Part shown: piece after piece, positions 16,751-30,200 of the stretch
How positions within the stretch are numbered: the stretch's first letter is position 1
Layout of the letters: each line of letters starts with the position of its first letter
NCBI RefSeq assembly: GCF_020740795.1
Contig: NC_067289.1
Coordinates: 24,726,608-24,790,607 of the forward strand
Direction of reading: 5' to 3'
DNA length: 64,000 nt
From: Apus apus
Taxonomy: Eukaryota > Chordata > Aves > Apodiformes > Apodidae
Translations under genes and position numbers: made by a program
Notes under the pieces: generated by a model
The model's input: the letters and a program-made list of their open reading frames with translations, nothing else
The model's database searches: none
What the model was told of the DNA's origin: nothing

Positions 16751-19700
16751 AAAGTGTCTGATGGTAGTTTTCACAACTGGCACCTGCCCAGGGGTGTCAG
16801 CCCTTCCTCCTGTGTAGGATGAGGCCAACACCTGGGAAAATTCCTCCTCCCACAGCTCTGAGGGCAGGTTCCCTGCCGGGCAGCAGAGTGCTGAGCTGGC
16901 TGCCTGGAAGCAGTGCTTGCACGCAGGGAGCTCCACACGAAACCCTGCAATTCCCTTTTTTTCATGCAGCCCAAGCTATTTCACTTTTCTTTTGAAGGCC
17001 TGTTTCTTCCCCAGATGTGCTGCCCTCAGGAAGCCCAGGGGCAGGTGGGCATGGCAGGGGCCAGGCTCTCCTAACCAGGCTGTCTCAGCAATCGCTCCAC
17101 AGAGCGATGCACAGATCCAGCCACAGAGCCAGGATCCCAGTTATTCCAGTTTGCCATCCAATACCAAGAGGCAGGAACCAGAAGAGGCTGTGATGGGTCA
17201 GAGCCTTTTGCACCTCTGAGAACTGGGATCCTTCATTTTACATCCACCCTTTTTCCCCCCAACAGTTATAAAAAGTAATAATAATGGAATAATATTTGAC
17301 CATGCAGGAGCTGATGGTTGATGCAAGAGGCTGATCCTACCGCGTGGGACCAAGGAAAGCTGCTTTAGCAGCCACCTCATGACTTTGCTGCTGGTGGACC
17401 TGCCTGACATGTCACCTCCAGGCTGGCAGGAGAGGACCAAAGGTCTCAAACAGGTGGGTTTCACTGTGCTTTACAGTAAGAAGGAAGAGAAACTCCCTGG
17501 GAGTTGGCGCAGGCTTCTGTAAGGAGGAGCGCAGACTGTAAGCACCCCCGGCTCTGACAGCTTTTCCTGGGGATGCCCTCTGCAAAGGTGAGCCTCCCTC
17601 GGGCTGAGCAAGGACAGGTTTGCTTTAGAGGGGTACAAACCAGCTCCTTCATGCTAGTCACCTTTCCTGGCATCAGGGCAAAGCAAAGGAACATCCTGGA
17701 GTGGGCTGGGACAGCACCCATGGACTGTCCCACCACCCCAGCCCTTCCTGCCTGGATAGGCCCATGACTTAATTCTCTTAAATTCCTTAGTGCTTGTCCT
17801 TTGAAGGCTGAAACAAGAAAACTAGAAGGCCTTGTGTATGTTCTGGCAAGGTTTAGGTGCCCACAGCCTGGGGCATGTCCCCAGAGAACCAACGTGCAGC
17901 CTGCCCCATGTCCAGTCAGGGCACAGCCTCCACGGCAGGGAGCTGGGTGGCTTGTGGAAAAAAAATGGAGAAAAAACCCCCAAAAACGGGAATCCAAACC
18001 ACCAGGTTTCTTTGGGAGGAAGTGTCTGGTTCATAAAGCAGGTCTTGGTTTCCAAAGGCTGCTTTATATCAGTGGGATGTTGTTTCAGTTATCAGAATGA
18101 TTTGGTTTTGGAGGTGACCTTTCACGCTTTTCAAGCACAGGTGAGTTTGGGACCGAGAGGCAGACTTTTAAAAAAATAATTAAGAAACATTATGTTGTGA
18201 GCTCAGATGGAGGCAGGGAAGGAAAAGCAAGCAGAATTTCCCCTGGATGGCAGGGACTGGCTGAGGAAAGGGGTGTTGGAGGGAGGGTGATGGGGACAGA
18301 ACATGGCAGGCCATGTCCTCTAATGTCCAGCATTCAGAGAGCATGCAAAAAAAAGCCAATAGAGGCAGCAGCACTATAAAAACAACCTAAAAAATTGGAG
18401 AGAACACACATTTGCAGCCATTTATCCCAGTTTAGTGACTGTCTTTACTACCCACCTTCTCTTGCCATGCTATGAATTCTCTCATGTTTGCTGGGGGCCA
18501 CAGATCTCTGGAGGCAACATCACTGCAGGCATCAGCTAATGCTGGTGGACATTTGCCTTCTTCAGCCCACCCGACGTATCCCTGCTCCTTTCTTTGGCTC
18601 TTTTTTTAGGCATTTGAGTGTTTTCTCCAAATGAAAACTTTGTTATTGTTAAATTTTTAATTTTTTTTCTCCCTTTCTCCCCCACAGTTCTGGGCGAGGG
18701 GCACTGCCCAAGGGTCAGACCCTGAATCCTTGGCCCTGGGGTGGAGCAGCAACCACGGTCATAACAGAAGCTGCTTTTTACTGTCCCTGCTGAGCTCACC
18801 CTCCTGAAAGCAGCCTTCTGACTGTGAGCCCTCCGAGGCTCCTTTGGGGAATTCAGCTCCAGGGTGATAGCCAGAGTCCCAAGTGGAACCACATAAATGT
18901 CCCATTCACGGAAGAGAAGCATTAAAAAAGGGAAAAACAGAAGGAAAAAAAAAAAGGTAAGGTGGAACAACATCCTCCTGCCCCTCCCCCCCAAGATTCT
19001 CCCCAAGGATGGGGCTCCTAAAAACCTCATGCTGTGAGAAGCAGCTATTCCCCAGGGATATATAGCTATAATATATATATATTTATATTTATATACAGAG
19101 ACATAGAATTAACTATAGCCAAGCAGAGTGGCAGGCTGGGAGATGGGGAGAACTCATGGGACACCCCGTCCCTGTCACCTCGTGTGTGTGTATGAGGGGG
19201 GTGGAAGGTGTTTTTGCTGCCTGCACCAGGTATTTTTGGTGACTTCTAGCCTGGGGAGGTAGTTTTCCTCTCGTGCTGTGGGCTGGCTGCAGAAGGAACA
19301 CTGCAAAGTTCAGCATCTCGCAAGAGGTGGTTTGTGTTTGGTGGGGAAAAGGGGAGGAGGAACTGAAAACTTATGGTTTAGGATAAAGGACACTTGAAGA
19401 AATAGGTGACAAAAAAAAAATAATAATCCATATTGCCACAGCTGCTGCAGCAGCTCAGAAACCACACAATGTCTTTCTCATTAAAAAATGTCATTTAATC
19501 TCTTAATTCCAGAGCGTTGCCATCATACACACCAGCACGGCTCCTCGGGACAGGGGACACAGAGCCAAGGAGATGCAGTTACCCATAAATACTTGGATTC
19601 ATTTTTTTTTTTAACCCCCTGAGAATGGAGAAACCAGGGGTAGGTAACTAGAATAACCAGGTTACTTTAGTTCTCGTCAGCAAGTTCAAGGCACTTCTGA

Positions 19701-20599
19701 AGGGAACAACACCCCAGCCTGGCCAGCCTGCTCATTCACTGCCCCACAAGCTGGGAAGAGGCCAGGGATGATGCTGGGGTGACTGTGGAGGTTGCAGGGT
19801 CCATCCAGGGAACCTTTTTTAAAGCTGAGAATCTTTCCAGCTCTGGGGCTTTGGCTGTTGAAGCTGTAAACGCAGCAGCTGGCACCTCCTCACTGCTACC
19901 CAACCAGCCTCTTCTGCTGGAGGCACCTGCAAGGACAGGCTGGGCTCTGCTACCATGGTAAGTTACAGAGCAAAAACACAACCCCAGCAGGTCTCCCCAT
20001 GTGCAGGGAACAGCATCCAGCCACCCACAAGCTCCAGGGACATTCACACCCCAATATGGAGACACATCAAGTTGTCTCAGGGTGTTCCCTGCCTTGGGCA
20101 CACACAGAAGACACATCCAGCTGGTGACAACCGCCACTAGCAGGGAGCCCCAGCCCAAAGGCAGAGAGGTGAGTAGTTACTGTAGAGAATACATTTAAAA
20201 TGCTGCTGAGATATATTCTTTTTTACATATTATTTTTTACTTCTGACACTGGAAAGTCATTTAAATATTTATCCCAGACAATAAAATACATCAAAAAAAA
20301 CACCAAGCCCCATCTAGGGTTGTGCCTGCTGCGTCTAACAGGAGTCACCATCTTAGGGCCCAGTGAATGTTACAGAAGAATCTCTCAGGTCCATGTCATA
20401 CAAACACTATGAACTTACAAAGAAAGAACTCCACAAAAAATGTTGTTTTTTCTCCACCAGTTCATGTGATGGGCAAATTAAAAAACAAACAGGCTCTTTC
20501 TGGTGATGATGAATCGGAAATTGCACATTTAGTTTGAGGACTATGTTCCTGGTGCATCACCAAAGTCCACCACCAGGCAACAAAAAGACATTCTCATAT
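16751..20599. other. Intergenic region downstream of SCHIP1
   Basis: No supported gene. It contains an A/T tract at 19059-19096 and scattered homopolymer runs. It separates the SCHIP1 3' end from the IL12A promoter. Confidence 0.5.
19059..19096. repeat. AT-rich (TA)n tract
   Basis: TATATA and TTTATA units over about 38 bases, simple sequence. Confidence 0.8.
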
Positions 20600-20617
20600 G
20601 AAACAATGTTTTAAATT

Positions 20618-20623
20618 TTTATT
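20618..20623 (-). terminator. SCHIP1: SCHIP1 polyadenylation signal, distal
   Basis: AATAAA on the - strand, about 560 bases after the stop codon, in AT-rich sequence. Confidence 0.4.
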
Positions 20624-20829
20624 TTACATATTTATACATAAAACTTTCAAGGTAACTCTCTGGCTCCAACCGAATGTTAATAGCACATCTAAAAATGAAT
20701 GTCAGGTAGTCAACATTCACAAAATGTTGAAAACTGATTAAAATATACATATTACTGAAAGCTACAACTTCACTACGAGGCAGGCATGTATTTTTTTTTG
20801 ACTTGTATAGCACCGTCAAGTACAGTTTC

Positions 20830-20835
20830 TTTATT
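20830..20835 (-). terminator. SCHIP1: SCHIP1 polyadenylation signal, proximal
   Basis: AATAAA on the - strand, about 350 bases after the stop codon. Confidence 0.4.
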
Positions 20836-21183
20836 TTAAAACTACAGTGAGGAATAAAAAAGTAGTCAATGGTAAAATATCGTCCAACTGAAAATCTCTA
20901 AACAAACAAAAATAAAGTTAAACTGCCCTCTCTTCTCACCCATGATTTATAATGTTTTAAGTACTGTACATTTTCTGTAATAATATTATTAAAATGCCTG
21001 ATATTTAGTGGCACGAGTAAAAAAATTAAAATAAATTAAGAAGCAGAGGCCAACCACTGGACATAAAGCTTCAGACATGGTCAATGACTAACACTGGTTT
21101 TTTTCTTCTGTGCCACCGGGGACGTCAGCGCATGGACACACACAGAAGCAAAATGAAGACTTGCTCCAGCTCTGCTCCAGGGC

Positions 21184-21235
21184 TCATTTTGCTGGCATCT
21201 TCTCTGCCATGTGCTTCTGCTGACTCTCGGCGTGT
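21184..21235 (-). CDS. SCHIP1: SCHIP1 last coding exon
   Basis: 17 codons including TGA, following the split Arg codon. The acceptor is 'cccccctccag'. It encodes [16 protein letters not shown], identical to the human C-terminus as I know it. Confidence 0.95.
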
Positions 21236-24200
21236 CTGGAGGGGGGAGAAGTGGTGTTACTGGCCGGGATGAAGGGAGGGGGGACCCAAACCCCAGGCAG
21301 GGCTGGGCCAGCAGCCCCGGACGTTCGCCCACAAACCACGCCAGGATGGCCAGGATGCCCCCAGCACATGCCAAAGTCCCCAACATCCTGGCCAGCTTCC
21401 AAATAAATTCCAATCACTAAACTGACATTCACTGCATCTAGGAAGCAGAGCATTTCCCCAGGAGAAGTGGTGTTGGTGTTTCCTGCTGACCCAGCTCCAT
21501 CTTCCATCCCAAATCTCCTTTTTCATCAGATGCATGTTGAGACCCTGGCCCAGGCTGCCCAGGGAAGCTGTGGCTGCCCCATCCCTGGAAGTGTTGAAGG
21601 GCAGATTGGATGGGGCTTGGAGCACCCTGATGTAGTGGGAGGTGTCCCTGCCCATGGCAAGGGGCTGGAACGAGATGATCTTAAAGTCCCTTCCAACCCA
21701 AACCAGCCTGGGATTTGAGGATTCTATGATCACTTGCTCTTCAGAAGCAGCGACTGTGTCTCACAAGACTCAGAAGTGACAACCTGCCTGCCTGTCCCTG
21801 TGGGCAGCATCAGAACTGCTCCCCAAATCCCTCACAGCCACCTCAGCTGGTGGAAAACTTCTCCAGGCAGAGCCCCCTCAAACCTCAACCACCTGCCATG
21901 CAGCACCACTGTGTTTTAAACCAGAAACAAATGGAGGCCACGTTATTTGCAAGCTTCATGCTTCAGTTCTGAAACCACAGTCCTCCTGTGCTGACAATAA
22001 CCAGAATCATCTTTCAGCTTCTTTTCTGCAAAGGTGTCAATGCCTCTTAATGTTTCTGTGGCACATGGCTCGTTATCTCAAAGGAAAATGCCTCTTAAGC
22101 CTTGATGGCCAGGAGGTGGAGTCCTTTAGGAAACCCACCTATACTCTGCAAGGCCTTCTGCTCTAGTGCCTGTTGAACATCATTAGTATTTAAGAGACTC
22201 AAAATTCCTCCTGTCAGTCAAGTTCTCCTGATGATGGAAGCAGATTGGGCACTGGGACATCCTTCCCCAGCTTTTTTCAGGCTTTGGAAACACCATTTCA
22301 AGAGCAGGCACCAACACCTGCATTTGGGGAGCTCTGGAAAGCTCCCCAAGAGTTCCCAGAACCCAAGTGCTTTGGTTTCTTATTTTAGAGGAGAGAGCAG
22401 TGTCCTGCTCAGCCCTTACCTTGGATGGCAAAAGCTTTAGTACTGAAATTCTGCTAAAAGAAAAGCCCTACATGCTGCTGCTGGGGAGATGGGACATGCA
22501 AGGAGAGAGAAATACCCCACGGAGCCTCCTTCACCTGGTCAGGTCCTCGATGTCCACCAGCATGGCGTCCTGCTCCGTGTGCAGCTCGTCCCGGATGAGC
22601 AGCAGCTGCACCAGCTCCTCGTTCAAGCCTGCAGCCAGAGAGAAAGCAACAGCAAAAGTAAAGATGGGTTTCTCTGTGCTTGCTGGTTCAGCTTCCACTC
22701 ACTTGCAGGCAACAACCCTGAGCAAGACTCAGGCTGCAGAGAGTGGCTGAGCCGCTCGCTCGGGCAGCTCTGTTTAATGTTTAGCTTTGTTTAGGGGTTT
22801 TTTAAGGTTTAAATTTTTGATTCCCTGCAGCAACACACAACACGTTGCCCACCCACCCTGGTTTGGGGTGACTGTCCAAGCTGGCCTCTCTGCTCAAGAG
22901 GGATGTTGGTAGTGTTGGATTCTTGCTCAGGGTTATGCCAAAGAGCGAGGACAAAGAAGAAAACAAAAAGGACCATGTGAAAAATGAACCTGCTGGCACA
23001 GGCTCCCCAGAAAGCTCTACCTGCCCATCACTCCCCCCAGAGCTGCTTTTAAAACTGCTTAAATACCGTTATACTGGTTTAACACCTCTTCAGTTTGGGA
23101 AACCACCTCCAGCATTAATGACATGAACACCCGTGCTCCCATACTTGGGTGCTTTCTAAAGTGAGGCAAATTAATGAGCATTTTGGTTTTGGCTTTTGCA
23201 GCAAAAAAGAACAAATCACAACAGGGAGGCACAGCTCTGCATCCTTGGCAAGGTTCCTTCCAGAAGAAATTGCAAGTAACCACTGTCAGGAAGGAAGGAG
23301 CAGCCCAGCAGCTCCCAGCCAAGCCTTTTTTTGACCAACAGCCACCAGAGAAGTCTACTCCCAACATTGTTAATTAATTAATTGGAAGATGGACATTCCT
23401 TGGTGGGGGGGAAAAAAACCCCTAGATATTTTGGAGAGAGCAAAGACAGATGAAGTGGTGGGACACTGGCAAATGCAAGGACACACAGAACGTATTGAAA
23501 TGCTGCAAGAGTGGATTGACCCCAGGGTTTTTGCTGAACTGGAGGGCTTCTCCACTTACAGATGGTTTTGATGCCATGGCACCACATGGAGAGAGATCTC
23601 CATCTCCAGCTTCTGTGGTGTCCCTCTTCCTTGGATTAGTTTGATTCTACATTTATCAACATTTTTATGTGCCTCCTGGAGAACTGCTCTCAATTAAATG
23701 GGACATGCCAAAGGACAATTAAACAAGGATCACTTACTTTCTATCTGTGAGTGGAGATCATTGACTATCACTTGTAGCTGCCCAATAGTCATGTCTCTTA
23801 GGTCAGTGGGTTTTAAACTTCTCTTCATCAGGCATTCACTTATATGAGGCATATGTGGCAGCTGAAAAGAAATGGCCAACTCCTTAATTTTTTTTTCCCC
23901 AAGCACTTTTATTCCTGAAGAGCAGCAGTTTGCTCTGCAGGCCTCCCCCTCTCAGAAGCTGCACCAACAGCTGCACTGAGAATACCAACACAAGCTGAAG
24001 CAGCTATGCAACACTTGACCCAGGCCTTCTGCCAGCATCAGTGGTGGAGTGATGCAAGGGGAGGTAAGGGCATTGTACCAGGGCAGGAGTGCTCCAGGAG
24101 GGGACAGGATGGGCTGGGCTGAGTAGACTATGCCTTAGGGGTGAGCAGCATCATGCCAGCCTCGAGGCAGCACCAACCTTCACGCTTCATCATCTCATTC

Positions 24201-27200
24201 CCTGCATCCATCGCCCTCCCGTCACGCCCCCACAAGAAGACCCATGCCAACCCTTCAACTCCTGACAGCCGGTCCCTATCTCCACAGCTCCTCTGCACAC
24301 CTACAAGCCCCAGGAGCAGGCACCTCCAGCTGCTGTGTGTGTCTCAACAGGGAAAAGCAAAGAGCAAAAAGGGCTGGAATCACCCCCCTGGCCCCCACTT
24401 ACAAGATCCGCTACCGGCGATTTCTTCCTGTTCTGCTTTTCCACCTCCACCTGCATTTTGGCCATGGGCTTCGCCATAGCCAAGGCCATTTTGGCTTCAG
24501 CTTGGAGTTTCTTTTGCCTGGTGAGGAAATCCATGTCGTCAAGGGACTCTGACTCCTCCTCTGTTGTGTCTCTGTCAGAGTAGGACGAGCTCTGCTTGCT
24601 CTGGGGAAGCAAACGCAGCCGTTACGGCCCCATCACCCCCAGCTGTGCCCCAGGAAACTCTGCTGTCAGCTCAACACATCTCTGTGCACTTACAAGGGGC
24701 ATCATATCTACAGAAGAGGTGAAGAGCACAGATCTTTTTTTTTTTTAAATGATTTGAATCCACTAGATTTTCTTTAAAAATCAGAGTAATTCTGAGATAG
24801 GCCCCTTGGACTGCTAGTAGCAACTCCAGCACTTCAAATGGGAAGAGCAGCCAAGCAGATCAATAGGTGTTGAAGGGACAAACTGGTTTAGCTGGAGGAA
24901 AATGTTTGGGGCCATGGTGCTATATTCCCAAAGGAAAAGAGGAGAGGAAAGCTGGTTGGAGCTGATACTGCTTTGTGTCCGTTACTGCCCGGATAAATGT
25001 CAGAGCCAAAAAGAAAGGGAGGAAGGAAGGAAGAAGAAACACATTCACGTGAAGGCAGCTGCTCTACAGCAGCTCTGGGCCAGCCAGGGACAATCTGCTA
25101 TCTGCCCCTCAGCATCTCACATCTTTTATGGCTGGCTGAAGATGCTGCTCTGGGGTTTAGCATTGCTGTTTTAGTAGGATCAGCTCTTGATCAGCTTCTA
25201 TCATGGATGGCCTGATGGTTTCCACGCTCCACCCTCTGTGGGATGAGTTCCCAGACCTACCATGGGCGACAATGGCGTGTCCAGGCTGGTTTCTGTCTTG
25301 CTGTCGTCAGCATCGCTGTCCTTGTCGCTGCCACTGTCGTTCACAAAGCAGATCTGCAGGTTCATCCCACTTTGTAACCTGCGGGAGGAACGGGAGAGGT
25401 GACACTGCAGCCCCCTGGTGCTGCCACAGCCACCAGCACCGACGGGTTGCACCAGCACGGCGCAGCACTGGCTGCAACTCGGCTGCTTTTGGAAAGGGTG
25501 AAGTTGTCTCGATGTTGCCTTGGCCTCAGGCAGATGTAATTCCCAAGAGGATGGACATCTCCCACCCAAAAGCCGAGCCAGGACCACCAGGGCATGGGCG
25601 AGACCCATCTCTGAGCGGCAGCTCGGGGTGGGACGGGGCGCTCCGCGGCAAGGAAGGACAAAGCTTCTACCACCATCTGTTGGTGAACTTCAGAACTGCC
25701 GAGGCACCGCAGAGCTCTTCTGGTGGCAATAGGATGATGACATTAAATAAAATAGTATTTGTAGTATTTACATCCTATGTAAAACCACCAGTTATACAGG
25801 TACAAAGCACATAAGCGAGCTGTGTAAAATTTCACAGCATAATAGAATCATCGAACCCTTTGGGTTGGAAGGGACCTACTGGGGGTCTACTCGATCAGCC
25901 TTCTCATCATGACACCCCATCCCCCCAACACGTTCTGCTGCCTGTTGTTCCTCACTCCTAGGGAGGGGGCTTACAGATGGTAAACTCTTATTTTCCATTA
26001 TTTTTGTGGAATTTCTCAGTCACTATTACACTAGATAACACAAATAGTTGGAAATTGTTTCTACTGAGGCTGGTGAGACACTGGCCCGGGTTGCCCAGAG
26101 AGGTGGTAGATGCCCCATCCCTGGAAATACTCAAGGCCAGGGTGGGCAGAGCTTGGAGCAACCTGATCTAGTCGTACTCGCCCACTGCAGTTGGGTTGCA
26201 CTAGATGGCCTTTAAAGGCCCTTTCCAACACCAACCATTCTACGACTCTCTTGCATTAATCCTGCCCAAGTTTTTAAGCTGTGGTGGACAGCTGTGGGTT
26301 CCCAGGCCAAGGAGCAGGAGGCACCTTAGGCTTGGCTTTGAATGGCACCGTGCAGAAGGGGCGTGCAAGAGCAACCACGACCCCAGCGCTGAAACCCGCA
26401 ACTGACGCTCGTTTGTTTCACACGCAGTTTTCATCGAGGACAACGGCCCCACCAAGGTTCCTGCAGGACCTCTACCATGCAGTGTGCAGTTCTAATGCTT
26501 CACCTGGACTATAAATGTCACTGCCACGCCCCAGCATTCAGGTACAGCTGGTAATTTCTTGTGGCACAGCTGCCAAGCCCTGCCGCGCAGCCTTAATTAG
26601 ACCCGCGCTTTAATTACGAGCAAGCGGCTCCTGGTTGAGCTGTGACTACACACAGCAGAACTGTTTTCCCTTTCAAATGGCTTGCAGTTGGATCTAATTC
26701 CACAATTGTACCTCTCTGGTGTCATAACAGCATTCCTCCTGGCTTTATGCCCCTCTCAGGCTTTTTTCCTCACCCGCTCCATGGCAACAGGGAGGTCTCC
26801 GCTCCCCAGGTGGGAGAGGTGTGATGCTTTCCAAGTGCCACGGGTTACTCTGGCAGTTGAACAGAAAGAAGACTTTCTGGAGTATATTTGGTGGAAAAAA
26901 CATTAACAATCAGAGCCAGTGAGGTACCAGCAATGTGTCAGCCTTGGGGATGGAGCCATGTCCAGAGAGAAGAGCCTTGGCAGAGCACCTGGATGCGGGG
27001 AGCTATGTTCAAGCCTGTTTTTTTCCATTCTTTGGGACTTTCTGTGCATGAGATTAATTGCTCTCCACTGCCCTGCTGGCACCAGGCCCAGATATCAACA
27101 TTGGGTTTGCTTCCAAGGGGCTGCCACGTCCCCAGCCACCAAAGGCTATTAAGCTTTCACAAAGCTTTCGCAAAAAACGGTGTTTTTTCACCAACCGTCA

Positions 27201-30200
27201 CCACGCAGCTCAACCCAGGACCTGGCAGGACCACGGGACCATCCCCAAGCTTCAAACATGCATGCCTAGCATGAAGCCAGGCATTCAGACACCAAACTTC
27301 TCAATATTTTGCAACTCACCATAAAGAACTCCTTGGGAAACAAAATGATTTAGCTATTTTCACGACGATAACTCCAGCTGTGCATGTGTGATACTTCTAC
27401 CATGATCATGGTCTGTCCAAGTCCAAAGGCTCAGGACAGAGACCCTAAATGGAAACCTGAAGGAAACCTAACTCAAGCAACTACAGCTCATTTGCTGTAT
27501 CCTCCAACCATCCACATATCTCGTCTACACAGTTTTAACCTAAGATTTTAGCATATTACTTGCAATTACGTACATAACAGGCATCAATTGTGTTTACAGA
27601 ATCACAGACTGGTTTGGGTGTGAAGGGACCTTCAAGATCGTCTAGTTCCAACTCCCCTGTCACAGGCAGGGACACCTCCCACTAGACCAGGCTGCTCCAA
27701 CCTGTCCAGATACGGGGCAGCCACAACTTCCCTGGGCAGCCTGGGGCCAGTGTCTCACCACCCTCACAGTGAAGAGTTTCGGAGCCTAACAAGGTGTTCT
27801 AAAACCAAGGAAAATTCAAGAACACGACTGCAGGTACAAACTGAGGGATCTTCTGAAGGGCATGTCTGGGGATGTCCCACTGGAGACATCTCACACTTTT
27901 CAGCCTCCAGAGAGCTTCTGGGCCACGAGGCCACCTGGCTTACCGGGAGGAGAGGCTGGGCTTGCCGCTCTTGCTGCAGCTGGTGTAAAGTCCAGGGCCA
28001 TCGTCGAAGAAACTGCCCAGAGCCAACTTCTGCCTGATGGACTCACGCTCATTCTTTTGGGCCTGAAAGGGAAGGATGACAAGAGAGGATGAAGCTGCCA
28101 GTCACTCCAGGGAGCAGTAGGAGAGTTGTCCCACCAGCCCCACAGCCACGCTCATGATGTCCAACATCCCCCAAGTGAGTGGGTCACACAGCCCATCCCA
28201 ACAGGAAAACAGATCTGCATCTCTCTCTCTCTCTCTCTCCACATATGGATAGATATCTACCTATATCCACACACATCTGGTGCAGACACCTGATACGTCC
28301 CTAATAGAGACATTGATAGCTGTACCTGTATCCACATACAGCCACCAAGAGCATCTTGCACCATGAGCATCTTCCACATCCCAAAGAAGCCTCCAGAACC
28401 ACACAAACCTTCTGCCAAAGTACCTAAGTATGTATTTTTAACCATCACCACAAGATGATCCACAGTTTAAAAGACGTATATTTATATATATATATGGCTT
28501 TTTGAACAAGGACAAGCTATAACACGATTTGCAATTAATCCCCAATCAATGATCATGGAGATGAGTGTGATCAATGTGCAATAAATGAAAATCACAGATC
28601 TAGATCCAAATTTAGTACTCTGTGTCTGTCACAAATGGATTCTGTGCCAATGCTGACAACAAACTCATACAAGGCAGCAAGTTATTGATAGAAGGAACAT
28701 TGTGAAGCTCTCAAACATTTCATTTTAAAATAACACATAACAGCCTATCCAGAATGCATAACAAAAGAAAACACAGCAGGCAAGCACAGGCTGCTTCCAC
28801 TGTGTTAATGACTGTAACTGTGCTTCCCATATTTCACCTGTCTAACCAAAAATAAAGCACCTTTTTTTTTTTTTTTTGACACAAGGAAGCGAGATCTAAC
28901 AAAATGCAAATCATCAACTTCAATTTAATTCCAACTCCAGCGCTGACTACACACACTGCATGATCACACTGCCCATTATGCTGTCAATCCCTTAACAAAA
29001 CACACACTCCATGGGTAACCTGACTCCTTTTATTTAAAATACTTAAAATATCAAGTTTCCTAAGTTCTACCCAGACTGCATCCCTCAGTGCCTCAACATT
29101 CCGCAAAGTCACAGATACTCCTCCTCCTCCATCTTCCAACTCAGATGATCCACTCCCACATCTTCCCACCTACTACTGATTTTCCTTGTGTTCCAGCAGA
29201 AATCCTCTCAGATGGGGCTGCCTCTCCAGATTTTTTGTCTCTCCTTTTTAAATGTTGCTCCCTTTCCCACCCAGACAGCAGCTGCTCCCAGTTTGACATC
29301 TGTACATTTAATCAACGTGCAATTTGTTTTCTCCACCAGGTCATTATGGAGGACACTAAATAACACAACTCTCAGGACTGAGCTCAGAATACCCCGTTTT
29401 ATAAACCAGACACCAGCTAATGACCATAAAGAAATAAGAGTCCTATCTGCTGCTATTATAAAATAGGGAACAGTTATTCAGAAATATAACAGACCTAAGG
29501 GAACCAGACTTTAGACAAATTACCCAACAGCTGCATTATACACCCTGAGTTGGGTACTGAAAACTATAAATGAAGAAGAAGAATGACAAGTATTTTTTCA
29601 ACTATCAAATATACTTAATCGATAGATCAAAAAGAACGGATCAAATACTCGAAATGCAAATAAACCCATCTTATTTAAACATGCTATTATGACACTGAAT
29701 CAAAAAATGTACGTATTTCTGAGAAAGGTGGTGGGTGTAGAGCTGAAGTCTGGCTCAGACCATTTTCCTGAACAAAAAGCTGTGGTTTTTCTGTTTTTTT
29801 CTTTAATTTCTTTTTAAAGCAAAACAGTCTGGGGCGGATGTTTTGCTTGTTACCACTGACCTTCCAGTTTGGAAGGTCAGCAGCCACCTTTGTTTAAGTA
29901 CACAACTGAAAACACAGTGTCAGATGATGGCTGGGACTGCCTCCATGGGAAAGGCTTTACACAACTGTCCCAGGACAGGCAAAGGGCCAGCAGAGGTTCA
30001 GCCTCTCCCTGCAGACACTGGCTCCCCAGCCCCGTCGCCTGCTGGAATTATTCCTGTTTATAAATCTATCGCCACCACCTCGCTGGTGTCTGCAGATTAT
30101 ACACAAACATTCCTGCTTCTCATCACCCATCCCCGACATGCTGTGGCCCTCCCCAAAACACCACATTTTTGGTTGAGAGCCTGAATGTATCTGATATATT

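Larger units (their letters stand above)
20600..21183 (-). other. SCHIP1: SCHIP1 3' UTR
   Basis: AT-rich, repeat-free sequence after the SCHIP1 stop codon on the - strand. Two AATAAA signals on that strand (20830-20835 and 20618-20623) would end it after about 370 or 580 bases. It could extend further to about 20.2 kb, where similar AT-rich sequence continues. Confidence 0.55.
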